Shown: in pieces, positions 9,449-18,112 of the stretch
Layout of the letters: every line of letters starts with the position of its first letter
Numbering within the stretch: position 1 is the first letter of the stretch
Assembly: GCF_900106065.1 (NCBI RefSeq)
Contig: NZ_LT629796.1
Location: 4,929,501-4,993,500 of the forward strand
Reading direction: 5' to 3'
Length of the DNA: 64,000 bases
Source of the DNA: Pseudomonas mandelii
GTDB taxonomy: Bacteria; Pseudomonadota; Gammaproteobacteria; Pseudomonadales; Pseudomonadaceae
Notes under the pieces: model-generated
Told to the model about the DNA's origin: nothing
Seen by the model: only the letters and a program-made list of their open reading frames with translations
The model's database searches: none
Program-made: the position numbers and the translations under genes

Positions 9449-11254
9449 TTAAGCTGCTAGGTGTTGGTAAAGCTTGATGATGTCAGCAGCATTGGCCGCG
9501 ACCAGTGCTTCGGCTTCGTCAGGGCAGACGCTGTTGCCGATCAGCCGGACCTGGTCCGTCTTGTTGATGTCGCGCCACTCTTCGGCACCGGTGACCGGGT
9601 CAACGAACAACCCGCGATCGATGATGTAGTCCTTGTCGAAGCCCTGCGCAGCCTTCAACTCAGGCGGTTGCAGCATGCGCAGGGTGATGTCGACCAGCAC
9701 ATAGCCACCGACCATGACCATCTGCGCCGGGTCTTTGAAATGCTCCGGCAGATACGAGTGCATGAATGCAGCACAACGGCGGGCGCCTTCCATCTGCTCC
9801 GGGGTGAGCGTGTCCGGTACCTGCACCACCTCAACCAGTGCTACTCGGTCTTTCGTTGGCAGCGTGTGCATTGGCTCGGTGAGCGAGATTCCGTCCTTTT
9901 CGTTGCCGTAGTACTTCACCAAGTAGGCGTTGACCAGTCGCTGATTGGCACCGGATTGGCAGATGGTGGATATGGGGTCGTAGGCCGAACGGCCATCGCC
10001 TCTGTAGTAGCCGCCATTCGCCTGTTCGAAGAACGCTGCAGATACCGCATGGTGCCCGGTGCTGGTAGCCACCACGTTGAGCGGCTCTGTTACCTCAGCT
10101 CCGACCGATCCTTTTCGCAGCGTCACCATGTTCGCCGCGGCCAACGCGAAGTGCCCGCCCTTGACCTGGGCAACTTGCGTGCGCAACGGTTCGACCGCGC
10201 TGAAGTTACGCTGCGCTGAGCCGTTGGCGCACTCGGTGAGGAATGGCGCTGCTACCGGCTGCACCAGTGCGTGATGAGTACCGCCGGCGCTGATGGTGGA
10301 GAGTGCTTGGTCCGTGCCGTGGGTGCTGGTGTGTGATTCCGAAGTTCCGCGCATTGGCACGATGAACGGCTTCGCGCTGGTCAGCACATGTCTCCAGCAG
10401 CCCTTGGCCACGCGGCGCATGGTGTTCACAGCCATCGGCTTGGCGCGAAAGATGGTGCGGCCCAAGTTGTTCCAGTCGATGCACTCCGCGGCGGTGCGCC
10501 AAGGTTGTTGTTTGGCGGTCGGCGTCTTGTGGCGTTTAGGCGCGGGCCAGACGATTGGCTGGCCATCGCTGCGTGCTACCAGGTACAGGCACTTCCTGAT
10601 GGTCGGGGTGCCGGCGTTGGCCGCAATGCGCTCGCGCCACTCGACGTTGTAGCCAAGGCCTCGAACCAGCGCCTCCATCGGCACGAATTCGCCAATGGCC
10701 TGCATGATCTCCGGCATGTCCGGGTGATCGTCAGCAAGGCCCGTGCTGATCGCTGAGATAAACGCCCTGAAGGTGCGCCCGCGCTCTGCCTTGATTGGCT
10801 GACCTTCGTCGTCGATCGGCCCCCAGTCGCAGAACTCTTCGACGTTCTCCAAGAACAGAAGTCGCGACTTGGTGATGAACAGCCAACGAATCACCACCCA
10901 TGCCAGCCCGCGAACGCCTCGGTCACGCGGCGCTCCGCCTTTCGCCTTGCTGTGATGGCGGCAATCAGGTGATGCCCAGATGATCGCCACTGGCTGGCCG
11001 CCGGTTGCTTCCCGCGGATCAACCTCGTACACATCGGCAACATAGTGTGCCGTCTTCAGGTGGTTGGCGCGGTGCACAGCCAGGGCGATGGGGTTGTGGT
11101 TTACCGCCACGTCCGGCTCCCGATACGCCCCGGCGATGCCGGTGCTGGCGCCGCCGCCGCCGGCGAACAGGTCCACCACCAGTTCTTTTTCGAACGGCAG
11201 GCCCATGCTTGGCTGGCCATGGATGAACTGGTGTTTCTTCTGTTGTGCGGACAT
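9449..11254 (-). CDS. DNA (cytosine-5) methyltransferase
   Basis: 601 residues, Dcm family. Motif I is VDLFAGGGGASTG (residues 28-39), motif IV is SPDC with catalytic Cys98, and motif VI is ENV (136-138). The region QVRLIGNSVCP near the C-terminus fits motif X. No restriction endonuclease gene is adjacent, so it is a solitary (orphan) methyltransferase of the kind phages use to protect their DNA. Target recognition would lie in the long variable region (about 200-450). A hairpin-like CCGG-N7-CCGG occurs in the leader. Confidence 0.9.
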   Translation of the reverse strand: MSAQQKKHQFIHGQPSMGLPFEKELVVDLFAGGGGASTGIAGAYREPDVAVNHNPIALAVHRANHLKTAHYVADVYEVDPREATGGQPVAIIWASPDCRHHSKAKGGAPRDRGVRGLAWVVIRWLFITKSRLLFLENVEEFCDWGPIDDEGQPIKAERGRTFRAFISAISTGLADDHPDMPEIMQAIGEFVPMEALVRGLGYNVEWRERIAANAGTPTIRKCLYLVARSDGQPIVWPAPKRHKTPTAKQQPWRTAAECIDWNNLGRTIFRAKPMAVNTMRRVAKGCWRHVLTSAKPFIVPMRGTSESHTSTHGTDQALSTISAGGTHHALVQPVAAPFLTECANGSAQRNFSAVEPLRTQVAQVKGGHFALAAANMVTLRKGSVGAEVTEPLNVVATSTGHHAVSAAFFEQANGGYYRGDGRSAYDPISTICQSGANQRLVNAYLVKYYGNEKDGISLTEPMHTLPTKDRVALVEVVQVPDTLTPEQMEGARRCAAFMHSYLPEHFKDPAQMVMVGGYVLVDITLRMLQPPELKAAQGFDKDYIIDRGLFVDPVTGAEEWRDINKTDQVRLIGNSVCPDEAEALVAANAADIIKLYQHLAA

Positions 11255-11301
11255 AGGGGATCCTCACCGGTATAGTTCCGGGATCTACAGGGGAGTGGGT
11301 T

Positions 11302-12000
11302 ATGACGCGTGACTGGGTGGTTTGGCTTGGGTGCTTTCTGCTATTCGGATGCGGAGCTGTTTGGGCTCAGATTCCAATAAAAACGGATTTTTTTGTTGTT
11401 GATAACATCCATGATTTATTTGAAATACTTGGCGCTCTTGCGACTATTGTGGCTGTTTGCGTTGCCGCGGCCAGTATCAATTCATGGAAGCATCAGGTTA
11501 ATGCGGTGGCGGATTTAGAGTTGGCCCGCAACCTCGTAATATCTCTTCATCGTTATAAAGATTCCATTGTCGGAATGTGGGCAATTGCGGAGTTCGCAGC
11601 TGCTCAGGCGCAAGGTTCAGAGCAGCCGCCGATCGAGCTTTCTGAGCCGATTGACGCTGATTTCCAAAAATCACTGGATGAACTTAGTGAGGCCCAGCTG
11701 GAGGTAAAGGATCTTCTTTTGCGATGCCAGTCAGTTTGGAGAATCAACCTTAGTTCAGACTCAAAGGACCTTTTTCGCTTTGCTGATCGTTGTTCTCTGA
11801 CCGTGAGAAACTACTTGCTCTTATCACGAAAAATCCCTGCTTCAGCCAACATGGCGAGACGAGTAAGAAAGGCCGTCACAACTCATTGGTCGTGGTTCGA
11901 AGAAAATGGCTGCGACACATACGAACTCGCGATTGCGCGGGCCAACGACCTTTCAGCCAGGCTTGAAAAAAGAATCGAGAAAAAGTTATCGGTGGCTTGA
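11302..12000 (+). CDS. Two-TM membrane protein with helical cytoplasmic domain (cargo)
   Basis: 232 residues; ATG preceded by GGGGAG. Segment 1 is about residues 5-23 (WVVWLGCFLLFGCGAVWAQ) and segment 2 about 40-60 (LFEILGALATIVAVCVAAAS). The rest is a long, mostly helical soluble domain. The layout (two TM at the N-terminus, helical tail) recalls the AbiC-like protein at 59-60 kb, but no sequence motif is shared that I can see. Plus strand, AT-richer than the methyltransferase gene beside it. Confidence 0.75.
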   Translation: MTRDWVVWLGCFLLFGCGAVWAQIPIKTDFFVVDNIHDLFEILGALATIVAVCVAAASINSWKHQVNAVADLELARNLVISLHRYKDSIVGMWAIAEFAAAQAQGSEQPPIELSEPIDADFQKSLDELSEAQLEVKDLLLRCQSVWRINLSSDSKDLFRFADRCSLTVRNYLLLSRKIPASANMARRVRKAVTTHWSWFEENGCDTYELAIARANDLSARLEKRIEKKLSVA

Positions 12001-12059
12001 TTAGGATGAGTGCGGTATTTGTGTTCGGCCCGGCATGGAGCCGGATCAAGGGGATATCG

Positions 12060-12293
12060 ATGTCTACAGAACGTGAACGAGCACTTGAAATCGCTTTAAT
12101 CGGGGTTCTTTCAGCGGTAGATCAGCAGGGCGTTGCACTAACCGACCTAACTGAGCGAGCCAAGCAGCTAATTTCCCTCTACCCGCGGGAAGCGTTAAAT
12201 GGCGAAGCTCATGCGCAAGGCGCTGTCGCCGAGATTGAGCGTGCGCGCGCGAATATTGAAGAAGGTAAAAGGCTCTCGGAGGCTAAAGGCTAG
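12060..12293 (+). CDS. Hypothetical small helical protein
   Basis: 77 residues from the ATG at 12060, with AAGGGGATATCG upstream. It appears entirely helical and charged (ERERALEIALIGVLSAVDQQG at the N-terminus). No domain recognised. It follows the membrane protein gene after 59 bases in the same direction and may be co-transcribed. Confidence 0.55.
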   Translation: MSTERERALEIALIGVLSAVDQQGVALTDLTERAKQLISLYPREALNGEAHAQGAVAEIERARANIEEGKRLSEAKG

Positions 12294-12315
12294 GTGCTCT
12301 GTTGGGGTGAGCTTA

Positions 12316-12681
12316 TTACGAAGGTTCGAAAATTTCGTCATCTGGCTCGCCTGGATGCTTAGCCAAATGCTGCAGTCCGGCAGCTCGCAACTGTCGCGAC
12401 ACCTTTTCACTGACAACAATAGGTGTCGTGACACAACGGAGCATCTTAGCCTGGGTCTCGAAGTCGGCCGTGATCAGGTTCATCAGCAACAACTGGTGAA
12501 CCTCCTGCTGGCTGTTGATGCCGTGAGCTTTCATGACCTTCTTCACGTCAGGCTTAAACACCCCGGCGACTTCAACCGTAAACTTCTCGACGCCCAATGC
12601 AGCGTCCTTCGCTGCTGCCTTCTCGCGCTTCTTGCGCTGCTTTTTGGCTTCCGCCGTCGGCTCCTGCTGTTCCTCGGCCAT
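12316..12681 (-). CDS. Hypothetical basic phage protein
   Basis: 121 residues from the ATG at 12681 (GAGG upstream); a TTG five codons earlier is possible. The N-terminus is very rich in Lys, Glu and Ala (a basic helix), followed by a compact domain ending PGEPDDEIFEPS. It belongs to the minus-strand early-type gene series. No family recognised. Confidence 0.5.
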   Translation of the reverse strand: MAEEQQEPTAEAKKQRKKREKAAAKDAALGVEKFTVEVAGVFKPDVKKVMKAHGINSQQEVHQLLLMNLITADFETQAKMLRCVTTPIVVSEKVSRQLRAAGLQHLAKHPGEPDDEIFEPS

Positions 12682-13506
12682 GGCCTGCCTCTTCAATTCC
12701 GTGGGCCGGTAGATCCAGCCATGTCTGTCGGCGCTGAGCTATCCAGTCAGGCGCCGTCCCGTGACCGGATAGTGGCAATTTGGGGGTGGATGGGGTATTG
12801 CTGTTTACTTACCTAACGGCACTTGGTTTGATTTTGACCATTTCGGAGAACTGCGTGACTTCTGATTCGTTATACCACTACACAGATATTGCAGCGATTG
12901 CCTCAATTGTAAAAAACAAAAAATTAAGGCTTTCGAATACAGGATTTCTGAATGACTCTCAGGAATTGATCGAGGGATACAGAATATTGTCAACGCAACT
13001 TGATCTCTTTATTGCCGATTTGGTATCTAAGGAAGTCGAAGTGCCACGGGGCGCTTGGATTATTAAGGGGGCGTTTAACGCTAATGCTGAAAATAAGTTT
13101 GATCACAATATTTATACATGCTCCTTTAGTCGGGCTGCTAATTTACTTAGTCAGTGGAGGGCGTACGGTAGCTTCGCAATAGAGTTCTCAAGGTCCCAGC
13201 TCGAATGCAAATATAATCTTTATGAGTGCATTTATAATGACGATGAGAAAAATGGTAAAGCCCAGTCTATTCTGGAAAAGCACTCAGATAGTTTGAGTAT
13301 AGGTCTTGATGAAGACCCTGATGACATTCTTGATGTGCACTTTGAAGAGTTTTTAGATTTCATGAAAACTGCCGGTATGTTCAAGAATAAATACTTTCAG
13401 GCTGAGAGTGAAGTTCGAATGGTGGAGGCGGGATATCATGCAGATGAGATTTTATATCGAGCGCGTGGTGACCACCTCGTGCCATATATGGAATTGACGG
13501 TTCCTA

Positions 13507-13514
13507 AGGAAAGT
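13507..13514. repeat. Left target-site duplication of the ISL3 element
   Basis: AGGAAAGT directly before the left inverted repeat, identical to the 8 bases after the right inverted repeat. Eight bases is the duplication size usual for ISL3 elements. Confidence 0.95.
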
Positions 13515-13538
13515 GGCTCTTCGCATTTAAGGGTGTAG
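13515..13538 (+). repeat. Left terminal inverted repeat of the IS
   Basis: 24 bases, an exact reverse complement of 14910-14933. The transposase stop codon lies inside it. Confidence 0.95.
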
Positions 13539-14828
13539 CTGATTTCTAAACCCTCCTGACTTCAGCAAGCACCTGGCTATGTAATTGGTTAAATTTCTAA
13601 AGCCCAAGGCGGTACCTCGTAAGTGCTCAAGTCGCCCGTTGATAGCTTCTGTTGGACCGTTGCTGGTTCCTGGCCGGTCGAAGTAGGCAAGGATGCTCTC
13701 AGCGTATTTTTTCAGCGTTTCCCCCAAGCCTTTCACCTCGATGAGCGCTTTGGGCAAGTCGCTGGCTGTAATGATATTTATGACCTCTTCCATGAGTTTT
13801 TTACCACGTTTTCGATCCGGCTCGTTGTAGGCGCTGACCACCCGTTGGTACATGCTCCAGGTGCAATCCACTTCGAGGTGGTGCTCATCTGCAAACAGCT
13901 GGAACAGTTGCTTTTTGTTGGCGTCAGACAGGTAGCTGATCCGAGTCAGTAGCGTTCGACGGCTTTTGTAGAGCGGGTCATTTTTACGCCCTCTGCGGCC
14001 CAGGATGTCGTGTTGCACACGCCGGCGGCATTCATCCAGCATGTTGCTTGCCCAGCGCACGACATGGAAAGGATCCAGCACGGTTTGGGCTTGAGGCAGG
14101 GCTTCTTGCGCTGCAGATTTAAACCCCGTAAAACCGTCCATGGCAATGCTTTCGATCTGGTCACGCCACGATTTGGGGCGACTCTGTAGCCATTGCTTAA
14201 AGGCTTGTTTGGAGCGGCCTTCCAGCACATCGAGCAAGCGGGCCGGCCCGTTTTTGTTACGCACGGGCGTAAGGTCAACCACGATGGTGACGTACTTGTC
14301 ACCACAGCGTGTATGTCGCCAAACATGCTCATCCACGCCCAGCACGGTCACACCGTCAAAACGTGTCGAGTCATTAAAAAGCAGGCGCCGTCCTTCGTTG
14401 ATAATGGCATTATTAGCGGTGTGCCATGCAACATCAAGCTGGCTCGCAACACGAGATACCGACAGATGATCCAGCACGATGGCAGCTAATGCCCAGCGTA
14501 TCGCCCCATATGAAAGCTTTGAACGTGGAGGTGCTGCACTGTTTGTATCTTCATGCCAGAAACAGCCGCAAGCACAACGCCAGCGACGGATACGCAGCAG
14601 CAATCTGGTTGGTCGTTGTCCGTAAGGTGTGTGAGCAAGATGCCTATCGACAGTACCGCGTGAAACACCAGCAGCCCCGCACTTGGGGCATGGCTCGGGT
14701 GCTTTGGTTAAACGACATTCGATGACGGCGCGCTCTGCACAAAGATGTTGTCCAGTGGCAGTCAGGCCGAGGTTATTCAGTTGGCAAAAGCTGGAAAGAT
14801 CAGGGCTAGAAAAGGTAAGATTGTTCAC
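13527..14828 (-). CDS. tnp: ISL3-family transposase
   Basis: 433 residues, full length. An N-terminal zinc-binding part (CPKCGAAG about residues 47-54, then CACGCF) and a helix-turn-helix precede the DDE catalytic core: VLGVDEHVWRH, AMDGFTGF and the C-terminal NGPTEAINGRLEHLRG with the conserved Glu. This is the standard ISL3 (DDE_Tnp_ISL3) layout. The gene fills the element. Confidence 0.95.
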   Translation of the reverse strand: MNNLTFSSPDLSSFCQLNNLGLTATGQHLCAERAVIECRLTKAPEPCPKCGAAGVSRGTVDRHLAHTPYGQRPTRLLLRIRRWRCACGCFWHEDTNSAAPPRSKLSYGAIRWALAAIVLDHLSVSRVASQLDVAWHTANNAIINEGRRLLFNDSTRFDGVTVLGVDEHVWRHTRCGDKYVTIVVDLTPVRNKNGPARLLDVLEGRSKQAFKQWLQSRPKSWRDQIESIAMDGFTGFKSAAQEALPQAQTVLDPFHVVRWASNMLDECRRRVQHDILGRRGRKNDPLYKSRRTLLTRISYLSDANKKQLFQLFADEHHLEVDCTWSMYQRVVSAYNEPDRKRGKKLMEEVINIITASDLPKALIEVKGLGETLKKYAESILAYFDRPGTSNGPTEAINGRLEHLRGTALGFRNLTNYIARCLLKSGGFRNQLHP

Positions 14829-14909
14829 GTCGGGGGCTTAGTTTTTGTTGGTGTGAGAGCTTACATTTTCTAAGATCCTCGACTCCTTTTCCAGCCGGTC
14901 AGATTTTTT

Positions 14910-14933
14910 CTACACCCTTAAATGCGAAGAGCC
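14910..14933 (-). repeat. Right terminal inverted repeat of the IS
   Basis: 24 bases matching the left repeat without mismatch. Confidence 0.95.
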
Positions 14934-14941
14934 AGGAAAGT
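14934..14941. repeat. Right target-site duplication of the ISL3 element
   Basis: AGGAAAGT, identical to the copy at 13507-13514. Confidence 0.95.
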
Positions 14942-15057
14942 ATCGTATCTATACACATTGGTCCTATCGCAAACCAAGCACTCGCTGAGGCCTCTTTAGT
15001 ATCCTTGCTTCAATCGAATGACATGCACAATGTCTCTATTATTAAATCGGATATACC

Positions 15058-15402
15058 TTATAGATCTTGAAAGGAATAATTTGGATTTATTAACCCGTCC
15101 CCCGGATCGCGTTTAAGCTCGGCCAGACTCTCATTGCTGAACATCCGCGCCACGTTTTCGCTTATCTGCACTTTGTGGCGCGGGCTTTCCATTGCTTGGA
15201 ATGACAGGGTCGGCCCGAGCGCATGCGCGTTCAGAATCAGGTTCTGCACCGCCTCGTTGATTTCCTCGATGCCGTTCCAGGCCATCAGTTCGTCAAGCTT
15301 CTGCCGGGTACCGAGCCTGACCCGATGTCGCAGTTCCTTCTCGTCGTACTCGATCCGCTTCTCGGCGGCCTTCGCCGATCGTTCTCGCCCACTCTTGGCC
15401 AT
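15058..15402 (-). CDS. Hypothetical phage protein
   Basis: 114 residues; basic, helical N-terminal half (EKRIEYDEKELRHRVRLGTR) and a polar C-terminal half. Its end overlaps the end of the split DUF2971 gene on the other strand by 13 bases. It could be a small DNA-binding regulator, but no motif proves this. It heads toward the IS and lies in the minus-strand operon. Confidence 0.6.
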   Translation of the reverse strand: MAKSGRERSAKAAEKRIEYDEKELRHRVRLGTRQKLDELMAWNGIEEINEAVQNLILNAHALGPTLSFQAMESPRHKVQISENVARMFSNESLAELKRDPGDGLINPNYSFQDL

Positions 15403-15477
15403 GGCCTATGTCCTCTATCCCACTGGCCGGCATCGCCAGCCAGGTTTGTCGTTTTCGTTGCTGAACGCGGAACCGTC

Positions 15478-15939
15478 TCACGCTGCGACCTTGACCTGAT
15501 TCCAGGCTCCAACCGCTTCAAAAATCCGTGCTGCATGAGCTTCGTCGAGCGACAAGGACTCCGGAATTGCAATCCATCCAGAAGCCACCATCTGGCTTTG
15601 ATTGGCCGAGTCGCGCAGTTGCCTGTAGCAATGCTCGATCACGTCCTCCAGGTGGTCGGAGAGATAGACGCCGTCCGGCGCCACCTCTATCGACTTGCTG
15701 TAGCGGTCGCCGCGGACATCAATACAAAGAGCGCTCAGGTAGATCGTCCAGCGGTGGGCAATGCCACACATGGCCTGGCCAATCTTCCCGGGCGCGATGT
15801 TCTTGAGCGACTTGTAATTGATCATGCCCTGGTGGCCGCTGGGATCGATGTTCACCACTGCGACGTGGTTGGCGACCAACAGCGAACGACAGGATCGGTC
15901 GATGCGGGCCTTGAGGTTGTGCGGTTTGCGCTTGCTCAT
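15478..15939 (-). CDS. Hypothetical phage protein
   Basis: 153 residues with a basic N-terminus (MSKRKPHNLKARIDRSCRSL). It overlaps the preceding gene start-to-stop by 4 bases (ATGA), so it is translated from the same message. Proteins of this kind recur in Pseudomonas prophages beside recombination genes, but I know no function. Confidence 0.65.
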   Translation of the reverse strand: MSKRKPHNLKARIDRSCRSLLVANHVAVVNIDPSGHQGMINYKSLKNIAPGKIGQAMCGIAHRWTIYLSALCIDVRGDRYSKSIEVAPDGVYLSDHLEDVIEHCYRQLRDSANQSQMVASGWIAIPESLSLDEAHAARIFEAVGAWNQVKVAA

Positions 15940-16178
15940 AATGCCTCCGCGAGTTTCCGCAGTGCCTTGCGCTCAGCAGCACTGATGGCGGGCCGACAGC
16001 GCTTGAGGATGGTTCCGGGGTCGATATTTTTGGAGCGCTCAACCGGCTCCGGATTGATATTGGCGGGCTCGGATCTGGAAAAGCGCCCGCCCGCGGCCAG
16101 GTGTTGTTCTACCTGGCTGGAAAGCTCCAGCGCCTTCTCACGCCGGAACTCGATGTCGTATTTCAGGTTGCTGATCAT
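15936..16178 (-). CDS. Hypothetical small phage protein
   Basis: 80 residues, with a helical N-terminal half (DIEFRREKALELSSQVEQHL) and a C-terminus AERKALRKLAEAL. It lies directly after the YqaJ exonuclease gene and overlaps the next gene by 4 bases. Its place in the recombination operon suggests an accessory role; nothing in the sequence defines it. Confidence 0.6.
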   Translation of the reverse strand: MISNLKYDIEFRREKALELSSQVEQHLAAGGRFSRSEPANINPEPVERSKNIDPGTILKRCRPAISAAERKALRKLAEAL

Positions 16179-16180
16179 GA

Positions 16181-16843
16181 TCAGGCTCCTAAACGATGGG
16201 CTTGCGCCCTGGCTTTGTCCGCGACCTCATCAACCATGCGATTCAGCTCCAAGTTGAACTGGACCAGCTCTTTGTGCAGGTTGGCGATGTAGTCTTCGTC
16301 GCGGTGGATCGTCTCGATGTAGGGCTGACACTCTTCATCTTGGCGAGAATCGAAAGACAGAAAGTCCCACCATTTCCGGCCCGTGACGAACATGCAGCCT
16401 TGGACCTGCGGCATATGTTCCTCGGGCATGCCTTCGAGCCAAGTCCTGACGTGTATCGCTTCGTTGAAGGGGCACTTCGATTCGGTGCCCCCGTCATCAT
16501 TGATCAGGCCGTCTGGCGAACAGCCGAGCCAGTCGTACTTCGGGTGGACGATGAATTCTGACGGCATGACGATGTTGCCGGTTAGCATCTCGTAGGCGTC
16601 CTGAGCCTTCTGTTCTTCGGTGTGACCCCACTTCATGGAAGCGCTGCTGACGTTGTGCTTCGACTTCTTTGCCAGCCGTTCGAAACACAGTTCACGCATG
16701 TACGAGGTGCGCGCGCCCATAGGTTCGCGCTTGCCATTTTTGTCGGGCTTACCCCAGGCCACCACGTCTTTAAACCGGCTGGCGGTTACTCGGCCAGATC
16801 GGTCTGCATTCCACTTCTCAGTGCCTTGAAGTTCCGCTCTCAC
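16181..16843 (-). CDS. YqaJ-type viral recombinase / exonuclease
   Basis: 220 residues, lambda-exonuclease-like fold. The first part reads GTEKWNADRSGRVTASRF (a W-x-x-x-R-x-G-R-x-T-A-S pattern). Then come MKWGHTEEQKAQDAYE, with the conserved Glu, and SPDGLINDDGGTESKCPF, which carries the D-x(n)-E-x-K nuclease core. Such enzymes resect linear DNA to give 3' overhangs for a RecT or Bet annealing partner. The upstream gene looks like a damaged recT, so the pair is probably no longer functional together. Confidence 0.88.
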   Translation of the reverse strand: MRAELQGTEKWNADRSGRVTASRFKDVVAWGKPDKNGKREPMGARTSYMRELCFERLAKKSKHNVSSASMKWGHTEEQKAQDAYEMLTGNIVMPSEFIVHPKYDWLGCSPDGLINDDGGTESKCPFNEAIHVRTWLEGMPEEHMPQVQGCMFVTGRKWWDFLSFDSRQDEECQPYIETIHRDEDYIANLHKELVQFNLELNRMVDEVADKARAQAHRLGA

Positions 16844-17371
16844 TACGCCGCTTCCTCGGCCTGAGACAGGCCATCGCTGGTGCCAGTCATCTCGGTGAAG
16901 TCGCCATCAACTGTTGCCGCCATACTCTTGAGCGCTTCGTGGCATTCGAGGCCGATAGCCGCACGCTGCTTGGGCTTGAGACCTGCCCAGGCTGCCGCAT
17001 AGGCTTCGATGTCCTGCCGCTTCGCGACGAGCAAAAGGTCTGCGAATACTCCGTCGATTTCCGGCGACGGGGATTTCAGGCCGAACGACACACCCGCAGC
17101 GGCAGCGGTGTTTGAAGCCTGCTAAGAGTCGCGCCCATTTTTTGGTCACCAGGTAAGCAATCTGCTGCTTGGGGTCTTCCGTCCAAAGCGTAGAGTTTCG
17201 CGTGTGGACCTGGGTGAGCAGAAGATCCAGGACGCGTGGCTCGTCTTCGCCTTGGAGCCAATCCCACACTTCTGGAGCTGGGGCCGAGCGAATGCCGAAG
17301 CTGGAGAGCTCAGATAACTCAAGCAGTGACGCGGGAGGCTGTGGTCTGCTCACGTTTTTGTTCTTATACAC
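16843..17371 (-). pseudogene. Damaged RecT-like single-strand annealing protein gene
   Basis: Two pieces in different frames. The 5' piece (from GTG 17371) contains LTQVHTRNSTLWTEDPKQQI and KKWARL, which resembles the conserved block of phage RecT proteins; the upstream 45 residues do not. The downstream piece, in another frame after a stop at 17122-17124, reads SNTAAAAGVSFGLKSPSP and ends at 16843, overlapping the YqaJ start. In intact RecT proteins a D-x-I-L-G-V-Y-T stretch usually follows WAR; it is missing. I read this as recT with an N-terminal replacement, an internal deletion and a frameshift. The RecT identity is from memory of the family and needs alignment. Confidence 0.55.
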
Positions 17372-17476
17372 TCTCGGCAGCCAGCCTAAAAATCAGGATG
17401 AACAATCTGCCCGCCCTGACTTGCAGGGGCAGATCATCGCGGTATAGGGTTTCTCGTTTATGTCACAGGATAAAAT

Positions 17477-17908
17477 GTGAACAACACTACAAAATGGATC
17501 ATAAGTACCGGCGTTGCCATTGTGATTGGATGCGGAAGTGGTGCATTCGCATACCTTCAATACTCGTCGCAACAATCCAGAGAGATGGGTCGCATTGAGG
17601 CCGAGAACAGTTATTTAACGATTCAAATCGTTCAGCTCAAGCAAGACAAAGAAAAGCTTATTGGCGATTTGAAAGCGTGGGATTTGGCATACCGCCAAAA
17701 TGACACAGAATTATCGACTGCTCGATCCAGGCTTGCATCTGTACAAAACGACGAGTGTGAATCGATCTGGTTTGAAGTCCTTCGCCTAGAAACTGACGCA
17801 AGCTGGGCCGGAGCACACGACTACAGTTTGGACCGAAGACAAGAGCTACAGACCCAGATTGCAGAACACAAAAAAACCCATCAAGTTTGCCTTTCTTCCC
17901 GGAAGTAA
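17477..17908 (+). CDS. Membrane-anchored coiled-coil protein
   Basis: 143 residues from GTG 17477 (AGGA six bases upstream). One N-terminal membrane segment (about 6-25, WIISTGVAIVIGCGSGAFAY), then a coiled coil (about 35-85) and a short Cys-containing tail. AT-rich and opposite in strand to the recombination genes, like the other cargo genes of the element. The shape recalls spanins and small sensor proteins, but no lipobox or lysis partner is visible. Confidence 0.6.
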   Translation: MNNTTKWIISTGVAIVIGCGSGAFAYLQYSSQQSREMGRIEAENSYLTIQIVQLKQDKEKLIGDLKAWDLAYRQNDTELSTARSRLASVQNDECESIWFEVLRLETDASWAGAHDYSLDRRQELQTQIAEHKKTHQVCLSSRK

Positions 17909-17922
17909 CTTTGAAACTCTCA

Positions 17923-18021
17923 TCATCCAGGTGCCTTGGCGCTCAGCGATGGTTCGGATGGAAGCAACCCCGCCTGGTAGGCACGTTCGATCGCCTCCCA
18001 GTCGGGTTGCATGGTTGTCAT
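17923..18021 (-). pseudogene. Possible fragment of a phage terminase small subunit or HTH protein
   Basis: A 32-codon open frame beginning MTTMQPDWEAIERAYQAGLL. The D-W-E-x-I-E-x-x-Y-x-A-G-x-x-S sequence matches the first helix-turn-helix of many phage small terminase subunits, but the similarity stops after about 25 residues. It has a start, a stop and no ribosome-binding site. Best read as debris at the decayed end of the element. Confidence 0.25.
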
Positions 18022-18112
18022 TAAAAACATGCGCAAAACCCATTGAAGAAATGTCGTCTGGGCGATTCGGGGTAGTTCTCTTGAGCGCATTCTGGGTGGT
18101 GGTGCGAATGAT

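Larger units (their letters stand above)
13515..14933 (-). mobile_element. Complete ISL3-family insertion sequence
   Basis: 1419 bp, bounded by a perfect 24-bp terminal inverted repeat starting GGCTCTTCGCATTTAAGGGT and flanked by 8-bp direct repeats AGGAAAGT. It encodes one intact 433-residue transposase on the minus strand. Perfect ends, perfect duplication and an intact transposase indicate a recent, probably still active copy. It interrupts the DUF2971 cargo gene. Confidence 0.96.
12855..15070 (+). pseudogene. DUF2971 gene split by an ISL3-family insertion sequence
   Basis: The reading frame starts at GTG 12855 (GGAGA upstream) as VTSDSLYHYTDIAAIASIV and runs to 13514, where the insertion sequence begins. 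Removing the IS and one 8-bp duplication restores the frame exactly: ...VPKES then IVSIHIGPIAN..., ending SDIPYRS and stop at 15070. The rebuilt protein has about 262 residues, normal for DUF2971 (YHYT near the N-terminus, CSFSRAANLLSQWRAYG centrally, a terminal IPYR-like motif). DUF2971 proteins often accompany phage-defence and island genes; their role is not settled. The rest of the gene is intact, so inactivation is recent and in principle reversible. Confidence 0.9.

Noticed and set aside
17123..17267. Programmed frameshift at an A6 run in the recT-like gene
   Set aside because: Neither a -1 nor a +1 shift at the AAAAAA site joins the two pieces; a stop intervenes, so deletion is more likely.
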